DNA of 64,000 bases. It comes from Boseongicola sp. GTDB taxonomy: Bacteria; Pseudomonadota; Alphaproteobacteria; Rhodobacterales; Rhodobacteraceae. The stretch spans positions 877,932-941,931 of the forward strand of contig CP046179.1 of NCBI GenBank assembly GCA_014075275.1, written 5' to 3'. Of the stretch, positions 49,134 to 58,986 are shown one piece after another. Under the pieces are notes generated by a model. It was not told the origin of the DNA. It searched no databases and saw only the letters and a program-made list of their open reading frames with translations. Position numbers and translations under genes: made by a program. How positions within the stretch are numbered: position 1 is the first letter of the stretch; each line of letters opens with the position of its first letter.

Positions 49134-49757
49134 ATGGTACAGAAAAACGAACCTACTCTCATACAGCTCGCCCGTTCCGCACAAAACGAGGCGGAACCGC
49201 AGCCACTGAACTTGGGTGCACGCGTTCGGGAATTGCGCAAAGCCAGAGGCTGGACTTTAGAGCAAGCCGCCCAAAACTCGAATTTGGCGCGCTCAACAAT
49301 GTCCAAGATTGAGAATGGTCAGATGTCACCGACCTATGATGCTTTGAAAAAACTTGCGACGGGCATGGACATCACGTTTCCCCAACTTTTCACGCCGCCG
49401 GCGAACGACCAAATGACAGGGCGTTTGACGGTCACCAAAACGGGAGAGGGATAAAGCCTGCCGACGCAAACGTACGAGCACGAGTTGCTCGCCGGCGCGA
49501 TCACCAAAAAATCCATGATTCCATACCGAACGCGGGTGCGGGCGCGGTCCATGGACGAATTCGACGGTTGGGTGCGTCACGACGGTGAAGAGTTTCTGTT
49601 GGTCTTAACCGGGACAATCCGCTTGTATCTTGAGTTCTACGAACCGTTGGAACTACGGCGCGGTGACAGTGCCTACTACGACGCGACGATGGGGCACAAT
49701 GTTGTATCGACCAGTCAGGAAGATGCTTCGATCATGTGGGTAACAGCGCTTAACTAG
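49134..49757 (+). pseudogene. XRE-type regulator with cupin domain, split by an in-frame TAA
   Basis: The first 106 codons encode an XRE helix-turn-helix (LGARVRELRKARGWTLEQAA, STMSKIENGQMSPTYDALKK). A TAA at 49452-49454 follows KTGEG, then the same frame continues SLPTQTYEHELLAGAITKKS into a complete cupin ligand-binding domain (GWVRHDGEEFLLVLTGTIRL, ELRRGDSAYYDATMGHNVVS). Intact homologues are single proteins of about 200 residues. The HTH part alone could still be made and bind DNA without sensing. Divergent from the FrnE-like gene, itself broken. Confidence 0.85.
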
Positions 49758-49758
49758 C

Positions 49759-49992
49759 TCAGGCCGCTTTGCTGTCGGCCAATCGTCTGATTGCTGGTCT
49801 ATCGAACAAAAACAACAGCATGTTTTCATCTACTTCTGAAAGAGTCAGAGCATTGGCCTCGGCCAGATATTTTTTAAGCGCCGTAGGTGAATCTGTTAAG
49901 GCGACGATCTTGGCACGCTTTGCTGAAGGGAACAAAGCGCATAAATTATCGATGTTGTTAGAATCCGAACTGCCCATTGCGACGTCGATCAT
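49759..49992 (-). CDS. Hypothetical small protein downstream of arsJ
   Basis: A 77-residue protein from the ATG at 49992 (AAGGGG upstream): IDVAMGSSDSNNIDNLCALF, then ALKKYLAEANALTLSEVDEN. It looks helical and acidic, without signal peptide or membrane segment. No family recognised. It starts 62 bp after the arsJ stop on the same strand and could be a third gene of the arsJ unit, or an independent small gene. Its stop is one base from the convergent XRE gene's stop. Confidence 0.5.
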   Translation of the reverse strand: MIDVAMGSSDSNNIDNLCALFPSAKRAKIVALTDSPTALKKYLAEANALTLSEVDENMLLFLFDRPAIRRLADSKAA

Positions 49993-50054
49993 GGTGCCCC
50001 TTTCCAATTACTTGGCGTCAATTGAAACGGAACAAAGTTAAAGTTCGACTAAAG

Positions 50055-51308
50055 TCATCTTGTGTCAGAGTTCACAAGTTCCTGCGCCAGTTTTCCGGAC
50101 ACCAGCCAGCTTAAGAATGCCATCAATGCAGCCGTTGCCAAGCAAACAGAAATGCCGCCAAACTGAAAACTCAATCCACTCAGAAGTGTGCCCAAAAGTC
50201 GTCCAGCTGCGTTGGCCATATAATAAAAGCCAACGTCCATCGTCACTCTTCCGGCGCTGGTGAACGACAATATCAAGAAAGAATGGAGTGCAGAGTTCAG
50301 CGCAAAAACCACTCCAAACAATAACAATCCCACGACGACCGCAAGCACTGTGAGCGTGCTCGCAATCGCTGTAATGACTGCAAGTGTCATCGGAATGAGC
50401 GCTAATATTCCGACCCAAAATTTGGCCTGCTGCATGCGTTGTGGGGACGCAATTGCAGGACCAAGTATCCTAGGAGCGTTGGCCTGAACGATCCCGTACC
50501 CGATCACCCATAAAGCCATGAAAATACCAATTAGAAAAAAGGCGCGACGCGCGCTTTCAGGGGTGCCGTCTGAGAGAACGCCGTAGAAGAATATCGGGAT
50601 GCCAACGACGAACCATGTGTCGCGCGCACCGAACAAAAATAGTTGCGCCAAGGATAAACGGTTAATACTTCTGTTCCCAGACAAGACCATTCTAAATTTC
50701 GTGGCTTTGACTCCTGCTGGCAAACCTGGCGGCATGAAATATACAATTGCGCCCAGAACGATCGCCAAAATCACAGCCATACCGATTAGCGAAGCATTGA
50801 AGCCAACAAATCCAAGGCTTCCGGCCCCGAGCAAAAAGCCCAATCCCTTGACGGCGTTTTTTGATCCGGTCAGCAGACTTACCCATTTAAACAAAATCGT
50901 CTCTGTGTCCGCCGCAAGAATTTTCACGGCACTTTTCGAGGACATCTTCGCGAGTTCTTTTGCGACACCGGACAAACCTTGAACCAGCATGACAAACACG
51001 ACCGAGGCAGCCGCGCTCCAATCGGCCCGAAGCTGTGTGAGCGCCAAAAGTGCAATAATTTGCAACGCCAAACCCGCGTAGAGAGTTGACGTCATGCCAA
51101 AACGAGCGGCCAGCCAACCAGCCGACAGGTTTGTTACGATGCCCATGAACTCGTAAACTAAGAACAGGTAGGCAAGTTGGATCGGTGAATATCCAAGCGT
51201 ATGAAAATGCAGCAAAACCAACATTCTCAGAGCACCATCTGTCAGCATAAAAGCCCAATAGGCTGCTGTAACTGCTATGTAAGCAGGAATACCGTCAGGA
51301 CGGCTCAT
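50055..51308 (-). CDS. arsJ: Organoarsenical efflux MFS transporter ArsJ
   Basis: A 417-residue major-facilitator protein with about twelve helices. It contains the ArsJ-like stretches [20 protein letters not shown] and [20 protein letters not shown]. ArsJ exports 1-arseno-3-phosphoglycerate, the unstable product that a dedicated GAPDH makes from arsenate, which amounts to arsenate export. The GAPDH gene is directly upstream with a 4-bp ATGA overlap, confirming the pairing. No arsR or arsC is near. Confidence 0.92.
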   Translation of the reverse strand: MSRPDGIPAYIAVTAAYWAFMLTDGALRMLVLLHFHTLGYSPIQLAYLFLVYEFMGIVTNLSAGWLAARFGMTSTLYAGLALQIIALLALTQLRADWSAAASVVFVMLVQGLSGVAKELAKMSSKSAVKILAADTETILFKWVSLLTGSKNAVKGLGFLLGAGSLGFVGFNASLIGMAVILAIVLGAIVYFMPPGLPAGVKATKFRMVLSGNRSINRLSLAQLFLFGARDTWFVVGIPIFFYGVLSDGTPESARRAFFLIGIFMALWVIGYGIVQANAPRILGPAIASPQRMQQAKFWVGILALIPMTLAVITAIASTLTVLAVVVGLLLFGVVFALNSALHSFLILSFTSAGRVTMDVGFYYMANAAGRLLGTLLSGLSFQFGGISVCLATAALMAFLSWLVSGKLAQELVNSDTR

Positions 51309-52321
51309 TGCGACAGTGACCTGGCAACCATACGGGTGATGTCAGCAAGGCGACAGGCGTATCCCCATTCATTGTCATACCAGGCGTAGATTTTCACTTG
51401 AGTTCCGTTGATGACCATCGTGGACAATCCATCTATGATCGAGGACCTGCGATCATTGAGATAGTCAGCCGATACAAGCGGACGTGTCTCATAACCAAGA
51501 ATGCCTTGCAGTGCGCCTTTCGACCATTTCTCGAAAAGCTCGTTCACCTCGGTTGCAGACGTTTCGCGCTCAACCCCAAATACGCAATCTGTAAGAGAAG
51601 CGTTAAGCAGCGGCACCCGGACAGCCAGCCCATTCAGTCGGCCTTCTAATTCTGGGCAAATAAGGGTGATTGCCGTCGCCGAACCCGTCGAAGTCGGGAC
51701 TAGCGAGTTTAATGCGGAACGCGCCCGTCGATTATCCTTGTGTGGTTTATCGACAATGGTTTGCGTATTTGTCACATCGTGAATGGTCGTTATCGAGCCG
51801 TGCCGAATGCCAATCTCTTCGTGGATCACTTTCACTACTGGGGCCAGGCAATTCGTGGTACATGAGGCAGCCGTAATCAGGTCATGCTGTTCAGGCACGT
51901 AAAGATGGTGATTGACCCCGTAGACTAAGTTCAAGGCTGCGTCTTCTTTTACCGGAGCCGAAACAACAACTTTTTTGACTCCTGCTTCGTAGTAGGGGGT
52001 AAGTGCGTCCCTACTTTTGAATTTGCCGCTGCAATCCACCACCAAATCAACACCAAGTTCCGAAAGCGGTAATTTCGCGAGATCGCGCTCGCGCGTCAGG
52101 CGGATTGAATGCCTGCCGACATTGATTTTATCTGCATCGATTGAGATTTCGGTGTCAAATCTACCGTGAACACTGTCGAATTCCAGAAGCAACGCATGTT
52201 GTTCAATGTCGCCAAACGGTTCATTCAACAACACAATTTCGCCACTAGCGCCGGTTGCAACCAGGTCACGTAGTGCCAGCTTGCCCATGCGACCAAATCC
52301 GTTGATTGCAATGCGGGTCAT
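51305..52321 (-). CDS. gap: ArsJ-associated glyceraldehyde-3-phosphate dehydrogenase
   Basis: A 338-residue GAPDH whose catalytic Cys is in [10 protein letters not shown]. Its neighbour is arsJ, coupled by ATGA overlap, so its main role should be to convert arsenate plus glyceraldehyde-3-phosphate to 1-arseno-3-phosphoglycerate for export. It differs from the glycolytic copy at 55875 in signature stretches ([20 protein letters not shown] where the other has [19 protein letters not shown]). The ATG at 52321 has GGAGG 6 bp upstream; an open extension to 52468 is not family sequence. Confidence 0.93.
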   Translation of the reverse strand: MTRIAINGFGRMGKLALRDLVATGASGEIVLLNEPFGDIEQHALLLEFDSVHGRFDTEISIDADKINVGRHSIRLTRERDLAKLPLSELGVDLVVDCSGKFKSRDALTPYYEAGVKKVVVSAPVKEDAALNLVYGVNHHLYVPEQHDLITAASCTTNCLAPVVKVIHEEIGIRHGSITTIHDVTNTQTIVDKPHKDNRRARSALNSLVPTSTGSATAITLICPELEGRLNGLAVRVPLLNASLTDCVFGVERETSATEVNELFEKWSKGALQGILGYETRPLVSADYLNDRRSSIIDGLSTMVINGTQVKIYAWYDNEWGYACRLADITRMVARSLSQ

Positions 52322-52409
52322 TTCGAACCTCCAATGGTGACGTGCCAAGGGTTTATCGCCCCGGTCGCGATGGACAAGTGAAGGTTTTGTAACAGCCGTT
52401 GCTGGTGCT

Positions 52410-52526
52410 TTAGAAGGCGCGATCCATAGCTTGGGCGCCTGCTGAAACATCGCGGCCCATACCGTCAATTGTGTTGCACGCGGTTAATCCAAACAGCACG
52501 GCTGAAAGCAGGATTAGGTGTTTCAT
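52410..52526 (-). CDS. Entericidin-like small lipoprotein
   Basis: A 38-residue protein, [20 protein letters not shown] and on, with a lipobox LTAC (Cys17) and a short Gly/Ala-rich tail, matching entericidin A/B-type peptides. In enterics these take part in envelope stress and lysis control; here the role is unknown. The ATG is 8 bp after the yejA-like stop. The GGAG that serves as its ribosome site is made of the last codons of the upstream gene, so translation is probably coupled. Confidence 0.75.
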   Translation of the reverse strand: MKHLILLSAVLFGLTACNTIDGMGRDVSAGAQAMDRAF

Positions 52527-52533
52527 GGTTTTA

Positions 52534-54351
52534 TTACTCCTCATACCACCAGACGTCAGGCTGAAATCCAATCCAGTCTCCATACATCGGCAATTGCTCG
52601 GGATAACGAAGCTCTTTGGCATGAGCAAGTCGCGCGATAGGCTGGTGCCAAACCGGGATGAAATAGCGCCCGGTAACCAGCACCCGATCCAGTGCCTTAA
52701 CCGCCGAACGGTAGTCCGATTGGCTGGATGCAGTCAGCAGTTCGGCGACGATCTTTTCAACAGCCGGGGTCGTAATGCCCGCAAGATTGCGACTGCCTTC
52801 ATTAACGGCCGACTCTGCGCCCCAATAAAGATTTTGTTCGTTCCCGGGGCTCAGAGAAACACCGCGCCGATACCAAGTCATATCGAAATCGAATGCATTT
52901 GTGCGTTCTTTGAATTGGGCACTGTCTGTCGTGGTTACGGTTACCTGAACTCCGATCCTTTCAAGCGCCGCCACAAAGATATCCACTATTTGCTGAGGTT
53001 CCGCAGCCCCGTTGCTTAGGAGAATATCAAATTTGAAACTGTCGTCCGCAGCATTTTTCAGAACGCCGTTGTCCAACGCCCAACCAGCCTCTTCCATCAT
53101 TGCAAGTGCCGCTCGCAAGTTCGCGCGATTGCGTTCAGAACCGTCTCCTACAGGGTAAGAATACCCCTCTAAAGCACCTGGTAAAATGTCAGGCTGAACA
53201 CTTTCCAACAGATCTCTAACTCGACCAGTCGCTGGACCACTGTCCATGCCAAGGACCGAATTGGCAAACACCGAAGAGATTCTTGGCTGGACTTCGCCGT
53301 TGATCGTTTGATTGATGAATTCAAAGTTGAACGCAGTGATCATCGCTTGCCGAACGCGCCAGTCTTTGAACTGGTCGCGACGGGTGTTCATGACCAACCC
53401 CTGCATTCCTGTGGGTCGCTGGTGCGGGATAATCGATTTTACCACGTCGCCGGATTGGACGGACGGAAAATCATACTGCGTGTCCCACTTCTGAACATTG
53501 GTTTCACGCATCGTGTTCAGCAGCCCGCCTTTGAAGGCCTCAAACATTGTTGTGCCGTCGGCAAAGAATTCCATTCTAATCTCGGCTAGATTGTTTGTAC
53601 CGCGACGGAAATTTAAGTCGTTGCCCCAATAGTCGGGATTGCGTTTCAGCGATACAAATCGACCGGCCTCGAAGTCAGAAATGACATAAGGTGACGATGA
53701 GATTGGAATAATATCCACACCACTTTCGGCGAAATCGACTCCGTCCCACTGAGCTTTCTTTAAGATAGGTCGAAGCCCCATTATCAGGGCAAGTTCATCA
53801 TCGCGCGTATTGAAGTCAAAGCGAACTTTCCGTTCCCCAACAATTTCTGCGCTTTCAACCTTTTTCCAAGAGCCGTGATATCGAGGATGACCGACAGTGC
53901 CGAGTGTCTCATAAGACCAGATTACGTCTTCAGCTGTAACTGGTGTGCCGTCTGAAAATCGCGCTTCGGGTCGCAGCGTGAACTCAACCCAAGATCTGTC
54001 TTCTGGCACTTCGATTGATTCGGCCAATACCCCATAAAGTGTGAACGGTTCATCGTATGATCGTCCCATCAGGCTTTCGTGTGCCAGGAACCTAAGTTGC
54101 CATGGAACACGGCCTTTTCGAATGTGCGGGTTTAGGGAATCAAAGCTTCCTGTCTCGCCTTGAACTATCCGTCCGCCAATCGGTGCATCTGGATTGGCAT
54201 AGGGCAAAGACACAAAATCAGGTGGCAGGGCCGGCTCCCCATACATAGCTATGCCATGTTTGGGTTCTGCACTTGCTTGACTGGCAACGACCGCGACAGC
54301 GGCCGCCACGTGTGCGAAATAGTTTATGCCCATTTTAGCAACAATCCTCAT
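52534..54351 (-). CDS. YejA-like peptide ABC-transporter substrate-binding protein
   Basis: A 605-residue family 5 extracellular solute-binding protein. The signal peptide is about 28 residues (to VVASQASA) before EPKHGIAMYGEPALPPDF. YejA-type signatures GRIVQGETGSFDSLNPHI and RRGTNNLAEIRMEFFADG are present. YejABEF imports oligopeptides and microcin C-like antibiotics. The permease and ATPase genes are not next to it, so it may feed a transporter encoded elsewhere. I place the start at 54351; an in-frame start at 54375 adds eight unlikely residues. Confidence 0.88.
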   Translation of the reverse strand: MRIVAKMGINYFAHVAAAVAVVASQASAEPKHGIAMYGEPALPPDFVSLPYANPDAPIGGRIVQGETGSFDSLNPHIRKGRVPWQLRFLAHESLMGRSYDEPFTLYGVLAESIEVPEDRSWVEFTLRPEARFSDGTPVTAEDVIWSYETLGTVGHPRYHGSWKKVESAEIVGERKVRFDFNTRDDELALIMGLRPILKKAQWDGVDFAESGVDIIPISSSPYVISDFEAGRFVSLKRNPDYWGNDLNFRRGTNNLAEIRMEFFADGTTMFEAFKGGLLNTMRETNVQKWDTQYDFPSVQSGDVVKSIIPHQRPTGMQGLVMNTRRDQFKDWRVRQAMITAFNFEFINQTINGEVQPRISSVFANSVLGMDSGPATGRVRDLLESVQPDILPGALEGYSYPVGDGSERNRANLRAALAMMEEAGWALDNGVLKNAADDSFKFDILLSNGAAEPQQIVDIFVAALERIGVQVTVTTTDSAQFKERTNAFDFDMTWYRRGVSLSPGNEQNLYWGAESAVNEGSRNLAGITTPAVEKIVAELLTASSQSDYRSAVKALDRVLVTGRYFIPVWHQPIARLAHAKELRYPEQLPMYGDWIGFQPDVWWYEE

Positions 54352-54413
54352 ATAGCCTGTGTTCTTTAGACACACAGGCTAAGCTGCGTTTCTAACCTTT
54401 TCAAACTTTTAGC

Positions 54414-54442
54414 TTGGCCACCGGCAAATCGTTGCGTATAAA
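54414..54442 (+). promoter_or_regulatory. Candidate promoter of the sRNA
   Basis: TTGGCC (54414-54419), a 17-bp spacer and TATAAA (54437-54442) give a well-spaced -35/-10 pair. Transcription would begin near 54449, just upstream of the sRNA's first hairpin. Confidence 0.5.
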
Positions 54443-54448
54443 GGACTT

Positions 54449-54524
54449 ACTGCTCGATAGGTTTCTTGCCTGTATGAAACCTGCCTCAATAACTTAGCGC
54501 CCGCCTTGTGCGGGCGTTTTTTTT
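54449..54524 (+). ncRNA. Probable Hfq-binding small RNA, SuhB/MmgR (alpha-r8)-like
   Basis: About 76 nt between two minus-strand genes. Hairpin 1 is AGGTTTC (54459-54465) with GAAACCT (54476-54482) around the loop TTGCCTGTAT. A single-stranded A/C-rich stretch follows. The terminator is CGCCCGC-CTTGT-GCGGGCG (54498-54516) with eight T residues (54517-54524). The stem-plus-loop TTTCTTGCCTGTATGAAACC closely resembles the Rfam suhB family, known as MmgR in Sinorhizobium (from memory, not a search). The 5' end is estimated from the candidate promoter. No plus-strand protein gene exists here to need this terminator. Confidence 0.7.
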
Positions 54525-54548
54525 GAGGATTTGGAAATTGCCAAATTC

Positions 54549-55760
54549 TCAAGCAGCTGCATTTTGATGTCTTCCTATCCGGTAAAGAATCGTCAGAACG
54601 ATGGCCGCGTTGAACAAGTTGAAGCCGATGCCATTCCACAGGGCGACAGTGTAGCTGCCGTAGATGTCGTACAGCCATCCGGTCAGCCAGCCGCCAAGCG
54701 CCATGCCCAGTATCGTCGCAGAAATCACCAACCCAACGCGCCGACCGGCCTCACGAGGTGGCATATATTCCCGCACAATGATTGCATAGCTCGGAACAAT
54801 TCCGCCCTGGCTGAGTCCGAATGCCAATGAGATGAGATAAAGTGAGGTAAGGCCACCTTCTATCAAATAAAGGCAAAGTCCTGCGGTTTGCAGGACCGAG
54901 CCAATGAGAAGTGTGGGCAGTCCGCCAAGTCTGTCGGCCAAAGCGCCGGATACCAGCCGAGAAACAACTCCTCCCATCAACATCAGGCTAAGCATTTCCG
55001 CGCCGGCGGCGGCGCCAAACCCACGGTCCACACATAAGGCAATGATGTGTACCTGGGGCATCGACATCGCCACACAGCAACCAATTCCGGCTGCAGCCAA
55101 CAGAACTGTCAGAGTCTGATGCGAAAGTCCTGTCGTTGCCGCGTGCCTAGCCGCATCTGCGGTTGCAATGTCGGTCGACGATTGATCAATCTGACGCCTG
55201 AGAAACAAGGCGCCCGGCAGCAATACCAGAAAGCAAATTATGCCAAGGGCAACGTAAGCTCCGCGCCACCCGAAATCATCCGAAAACCAAATGATCGTTG
55301 GCGACCAGAGCGCACCAGACAAATAATTGCCGCTTGCTGTGACAGCCACCGCAATGCCCCGGCGTTTCATGAACCATTGAGAAACATCAGCGATCAGCGG
55401 TCCAAAACATGCTGATGATCCAAAGCCTTGGAAAAAGGTCAAGACAGTAAGGGTATATATACTTGATGCGAACGAGGCGCTCACATAGCCAAACGCCAAG
55501 GCACAACCTGCCACCACCAGGACCATTGAAATCCCGAAACGGTCAACTGCCCGCCCAAGTGTTAAGTTGCCGAGAGCAAAGCCAATCATTGCCGCAGTGA
55601 AGGGCAGGGTGGCTTCTGCTCGTCCAACTTCAAGTTCGGACTCGACCGCGGGAATAATGGCAACAACCGCCCAGATGCCCATGCTTCCAACAATGGAAAG
55701 GCACATGCTAACGCCTAAGCGAATCCAGGAGTATTGACTGTCATGTTGGCTTGCCTGCAT
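54549..55760 (-). CDS. MFS transporter, monocarboxylate/oxalate-formate antiporter-like
   Basis: A 403-residue major-facilitator protein with twelve predicted helices. The segments SSACFGPLIADVSQWFMKRR and ASGNYLSGALWSPTIIWFSD are typical of the OFA and monocarboxylate-porter group. Substrate unknown. It runs on the minus strand towards the sRNA region, and no partner gene suggests a pathway. About 115 bp separate it from the gap gene upstream, which has its own terminator. Confidence 0.85.
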   Translation of the reverse strand: MQASQHDSQYSWIRLGVSMCLSIVGSMGIWAVVAIIPAVESELEVGRAEATLPFTAAMIGFALGNLTLGRAVDRFGISMVLVVAGCALAFGYVSASFASSIYTLTVLTFFQGFGSSACFGPLIADVSQWFMKRRGIAVAVTASGNYLSGALWSPTIIWFSDDFGWRGAYVALGIICFLVLLPGALFLRRQIDQSSTDIATADAARHAATTGLSHQTLTVLLAAAGIGCCVAMSMPQVHIIALCVDRGFGAAAGAEMLSLMLMGGVVSRLVSGALADRLGGLPTLLIGSVLQTAGLCLYLIEGGLTSLYLISLAFGLSQGGIVPSYAIIVREYMPPREAGRRVGLVISATILGMALGGWLTGWLYDIYGSYTVALWNGIGFNLFNAAIVLTILYRIGRHQNAAA

Positions 55761-55823
55761 TGCGCGACGTTAGTCCCGGCGCATCAATGGGTCCATCCAC
55801 ATTAACTCTATCCTATCGAATAA

Positions 55824-55854
55824 AAAATGCCCCGCCGGAAAGGCGAGGCATTTT
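55824..55854 (-). terminator. Terminator of the glycolytic gap gene
   Basis: AAAATGCC (55824-55831) pairs with GGCATTTT (55847-55854), and CGCC with GGCG inside, with one mismatch between the two stems and a GGAAA loop. On the minus strand it ends in a T-rich run, 21 bp after the gap stop codon. Confidence 0.85.
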
Positions 55855-55874
55855 CGGGAGCCTTTTGGATTTTG

Positions 55875-56876
55875 TTAAATGAGTTTACCCATCGCAACCG
55901 CAGTATCAGACATCCGATTGGAAAAGCCCCATTCGTTGTCATACCAAGTTAGGATCCGTACCATAGTTCCGTCCATCACCTTAGTCTGGTCCATGTGGAA
56001 TATGGACGAGTGCGGATTGTGGTTGATGTCGATCGACACCAGCGGCTCATCCGTATAGCCCAAAATGCCCTTTAGAGGACCATCTGCAGCCTCTCGGATG
56101 GCGTTGTTAACCTCTTCAACACTTGTTGGCTTGCTGGCTTCGAATGTCAGGTCAACAACCGATACGTTTGGTGTTGGCACACGAATAGCGACGCCGTCGA
56201 GCTTGCCGTTTAGTTCGGGCAAGACCAGACCGACAGCTTTGGCGGCGCCGGTGGAGGTTGGGATCATCGACAGTGCGGCGGCTCGTGCGCGATAAAGGTC
56301 TTTGTGCATTGTATCGAGCGTGGGTTGATCACCGGTGTAACTGTGGATCGTGGTCATGAACCCTTTGGTGATGCCAATGGTATCGTTCAAAACTTTTGCG
56401 ACAGGACTTAGACAGTTCGTTGTGCATGACGCATTGGACACAACAATATCGTCAGCAGTCAGATTCTCATCGTTCACGCCGAACACGATAGTCTTGTCGG
56501 CGTCAGAACCGGGAGCGGAAATCAGAACCCGGCTTGAACCGTTTTCCAGATGGGCCTGGCATTTTTCCTTCGAAGTGAAGATGCCTGTGCACTCCAGAAC
56601 GATGTCGACATCGGCCCAAGGCAAGTCGGCCGGGTTGCGAATGGCTGTGACGGCCATCGGTCCCCGACCCACATCGATTGTATCCTCGGTCATTGTGACC
56701 GTCGCCGGGAATCGACCGTGAACTGAATCATAGCGCAGCAAATGTGCATTCGTTTCAACCGGTCCTAAATCATTGATTGCAACGACTTCAATATCGGTGC
56801 GCCCGGACTCTATTATGGCACGAAGAACATTTCTTCCGATGCGACCGAAACCATTAATTGCGACTTTGACTGCCAA
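55875..56876 (-). CDS. gap: Glyceraldehyde-3-phosphate dehydrogenase (glycolytic)
   Basis: A 333-residue GAPDH of normal family length: NAD site [10 protein letters not shown], catalytic Cys in [11 protein letters not shown], and C-terminal [15 protein letters not shown]. The start is an unusual TTG at 56876. GAGGAG lies 7 bp before it, and the family sequence [13 protein letters not shown] begins right there. The open frame extends to 56969 but that part is not GAPDH. A small membrane-protein gene lies 29 bp upstream on the same strand. Confidence 0.96.
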   Translation of the reverse strand: MAVKVAINGFGRIGRNVLRAIIESGRTDIEVVAINDLGPVETNAHLLRYDSVHGRFPATVTMTEDTIDVGRGPMAVTAIRNPADLPWADVDIVLECTGIFTSKEKCQAHLENGSSRVLISAPGSDADKTIVFGVNDENLTADDIVVSNASCTTNCLSPVAKVLNDTIGITKGFMTTIHSYTGDQPTLDTMHKDLYRARAAALSMIPTSTGAAKAVGLVLPELNGKLDGVAIRVPTPNVSVVDLTFEASKPTSVEEVNNAIREAADGPLKGILGYTDEPLVSIDINHNPHSSIFHMDQTKVMDGTMVRILTWYDNEWGFSNRMSDTAVAMGKLI

Positions 56877-56905
56877 AGGTTTTCTCCTCAAATGGCGTAG
56901 AGCAC

Positions 56906-57046
56906 CTATCGCCAGATGGCGATCAGACGGATCAGGTCCAGGAATTTCCGCCCAAGAAATATGTGCCATTCAAGGCCAAGGGCAAAATTCAACGCGAGCA
57001 CCGCGAGCAGGAACAGACCGATCAAAAGTGCGATCCTGTTTGTCAT
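56906..57046 (-). CDS. Small membrane protein upstream of gap
   Basis: A 46-residue protein, [20 protein letters not shown] followed by [16 protein letters not shown]: one hydrophobic helix and a basic, amphipathic C-terminus. Short proteins of this kind precede gap in several Rhodobacterales, by my recollection. No clear ribosome site before the ATG at 57046, and an in-frame upstream start at 57115 is possible. Function unknown. Confidence 0.6.
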   Translation of the reverse strand: MTNRIALLIGLFLLAVLALNFALGLEWHIFLGRKFLDLIRLIAIWR

Positions 57047-57133
57047 CGCGGGCGTTATGACAAAGGCAAGCAAAAGGTTCCAGTGGAAAGCGTTGGTTTT
57101 GTATGTGTGCGTCAATAAATGACAGCGCTAACA

Positions 57134-58072
57134 TTACTGGTTGTCGGGGTCGATCCAGGTCCACGTGCCCATACGGCCGCGAAACCAGCTTCTTTGGCGT
57201 TTTGCGTATTGGCGTGTTTGAATCACAATGCGTTCTTTGGCCAGTTCCAATGAAAGATTGCCTTTAACGTGAGTGATCAGTTCAGATGCCCCTATGGCTT
57301 TTGCCGAAGGTTGATCTGGCTGCCACTGTGAAGCGTTCGCTTTTGCTTCTTCAAGCACACCCATACTGAGCATTTTGTCAAATCGGCTTTCAATTCTGTG
57401 CAAAAGGTTCTCTCGCGATCCACAAACGACAATCTTATCTGCGTCTTCAGGTCTTAGAACTGGATCAGGCGTTTCTGATTGCCACTCAAAAAGGCTGCGG
57501 CCAGTAAAAGCCAAAACTTCCCAAGCTCGTTGAACGCGCATCGGATTATTTCGGTCAATTTGCTGAGCAGTGCGCGAATCGAGTTCAGCAAGAAGTGATC
57601 TAAATCCTTCGGTCTTTACCCGTTCATTTGCAGTTTTTCTTATTTCTTCCGGCGTTGGTGGAATATCTGCCAATCCCTCTGTCAGAGCAGCAAAATTGAG
57701 CCCCGTACCGCCAACAATGATTGGCAACTTATTTGTCAGCAGTGGCGCGACTTCCCGGAGCCATTGGCCGGTGGAGTAGGGCGTGGTTCCCAAAATATGC
57801 CCGTAAAGCTGATGCTGAACTTGTTTCTCGTCCGCAATACTTGGCCTTGCAGTCAAAACTCTCCAATCAGAATAAACTTGAATGGCATCGGCATTGATAA
57901 TCTGACCATCAAATCGATCGGCAAAATACATGGCCAATGCTGATTTGCCGCTTGCCGTAGGTCCGGCAATCAGGATCGGACGTGTGCCTGAAAGAGTTGA
58001 ACCTGCACTTTCGATCCATCGCATCCATGTTTTCCGGTCTTGTGCGTTGATACTGCCGCTGTTTTCGGACAT
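57134..58072 (-). CDS. miaA: tRNA dimethylallyltransferase
   Basis: A 312-residue enzyme that isopentenylates A37 of tRNAs reading UNN codons. The P-loop is [11 protein letters not shown] at about residues 33-43, with [13 protein letters not shown] and the VGGTGLNF loop following. The ATG at 58072 is used since the open frame upstream of it (to 58228) is antisense to pyrH. Divergent from pyrH with 53 bp between. It uses the isoprenoid donor made by the MEP pathway, two of whose genes are in this window. Confidence 0.95.
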   Translation of the reverse strand: MSENSGSINAQDRKTWMRWIESAGSTLSGTRPILIAGPTASGKSALAMYFADRFDGQIINADAIQVYSDWRVLTARPSIADEKQVQHQLYGHILGTTPYSTGQWLREVAPLLTNKLPIIVGGTGLNFAALTEGLADIPPTPEEIRKTANERVKTEGFRSLLAELDSRTAQQIDRNNPMRVQRAWEVLAFTGRSLFEWQSETPDPVLRPEDADKIVVCGSRENLLHRIESRFDKMLSMGVLEEAKANASQWQPDQPSAKAIGASELITHVKGNLSLELAKERIVIQTRQYAKRQRSWFRGRMGTWTWIDPDNQ

Positions 58073-58125
58073 TTTCGCGCCGGGCGCAAAGCCCCACCAA
58101 CAAAATACACATCCGAGGGGAAAGC

Positions 58126-58863
58126 ATGTCCGCCGAAACGTCCCAATCTCAACCTGCTTACGACAGGGTATTGTTGAAGATTTCTGGTGAAGCGCTGATG
58201 GGAGATCAAGGATATGGTCTTCATCCACCGACAGTTTCCCGAATCGCCGCCGAAGTTCAGTCGGTGCATGACCTGGGCGTCGAGATTTGCATGGTCATCG
58301 GCGGCGGCAACATTTTCCGCGGCCTTCAGGGCAGCGCGCAGGGGATGGAGCGCACAACGGCCGATTACATGGGGATGCTGGCGACCGTAATGAATGCACT
58401 CGCCATGCAATCTGCTTTGGAAGAACGCGGAATCCATACTCGTGTTATTTCAGCCATCCGCATGGACGAAGTGGCAGAACCCTACATTCGACGTCGTGCG
58501 GTTAGGCATCTCGAGAAGAAAAGGGTCTGCATCTTTGCTGCTGGAACCGGCAATCCGTATTTCACCACAGATACTGCAGCAACCCTGAGAGCATCTGAGA
58601 TGTCGTGCCAGGCGATTTTCAAAGGCACCAAGGTTGACGGGGTATACGACAAAGACCCGGCAAAATTCGAAGACGCAAAACGGTACGAAAATGTCACCTA
58701 TGATGAGGTGCTGGCCCAGCATTTGGGTGTCATGGATGCTTCGGCGATTGCGCTCGCCAGAGACAACAGGTTGCCGATCATTGTCTTTTCCCTTGATGAG
58801 CCGGGCGGTTTCAAAGGGATATTGGCAGGACAAGGGACTTACACCGAAGTTCACGAAGGATAA
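58126..58863 (+). CDS. pyrH: UMP kinase
   Basis: A 245-residue hexameric kinase (UMP to UDP) of the amino-acid-kinase fold. [16 protein letters not shown] is near the N-terminus, and the [13 protein letters not shown] and [12 protein letters not shown] motifs are all conserved. GAGGGG precedes the ATG. It begins the pyrH-frr-uppS-cdsA-dxr-rseP block, which is standard in alphaproteobacteria. Confidence 0.97.
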   Translation: MSAETSQSQPAYDRVLLKISGEALMGDQGYGLHPPTVSRIAAEVQSVHDLGVEICMVIGGGNIFRGLQGSAQGMERTTADYMGMLATVMNALAMQSALEERGIHTRVISAIRMDEVAEPYIRRRAVRHLEKKRVCIFAAGTGNPYFTTDTAATLRASEMSCQAIFKGTKVDGVYDKDPAKFEDAKRYENVTYDEVLAQHLGVMDASAIALARDNRLPIIVFSLDEPGGFKGILAGQGTYTEVHEG

Positions 58864-58986
58864 ATTGCTCCTGCCATTGCTGCACGACCACTGCACCAGC
58901 TTGGGCCTGTGTCGGGCTATACAATCAACGCAAAAGGCGGTTATAGAGGCCGAGATACTGTATACACCGCGACAGAACGGATCAGC

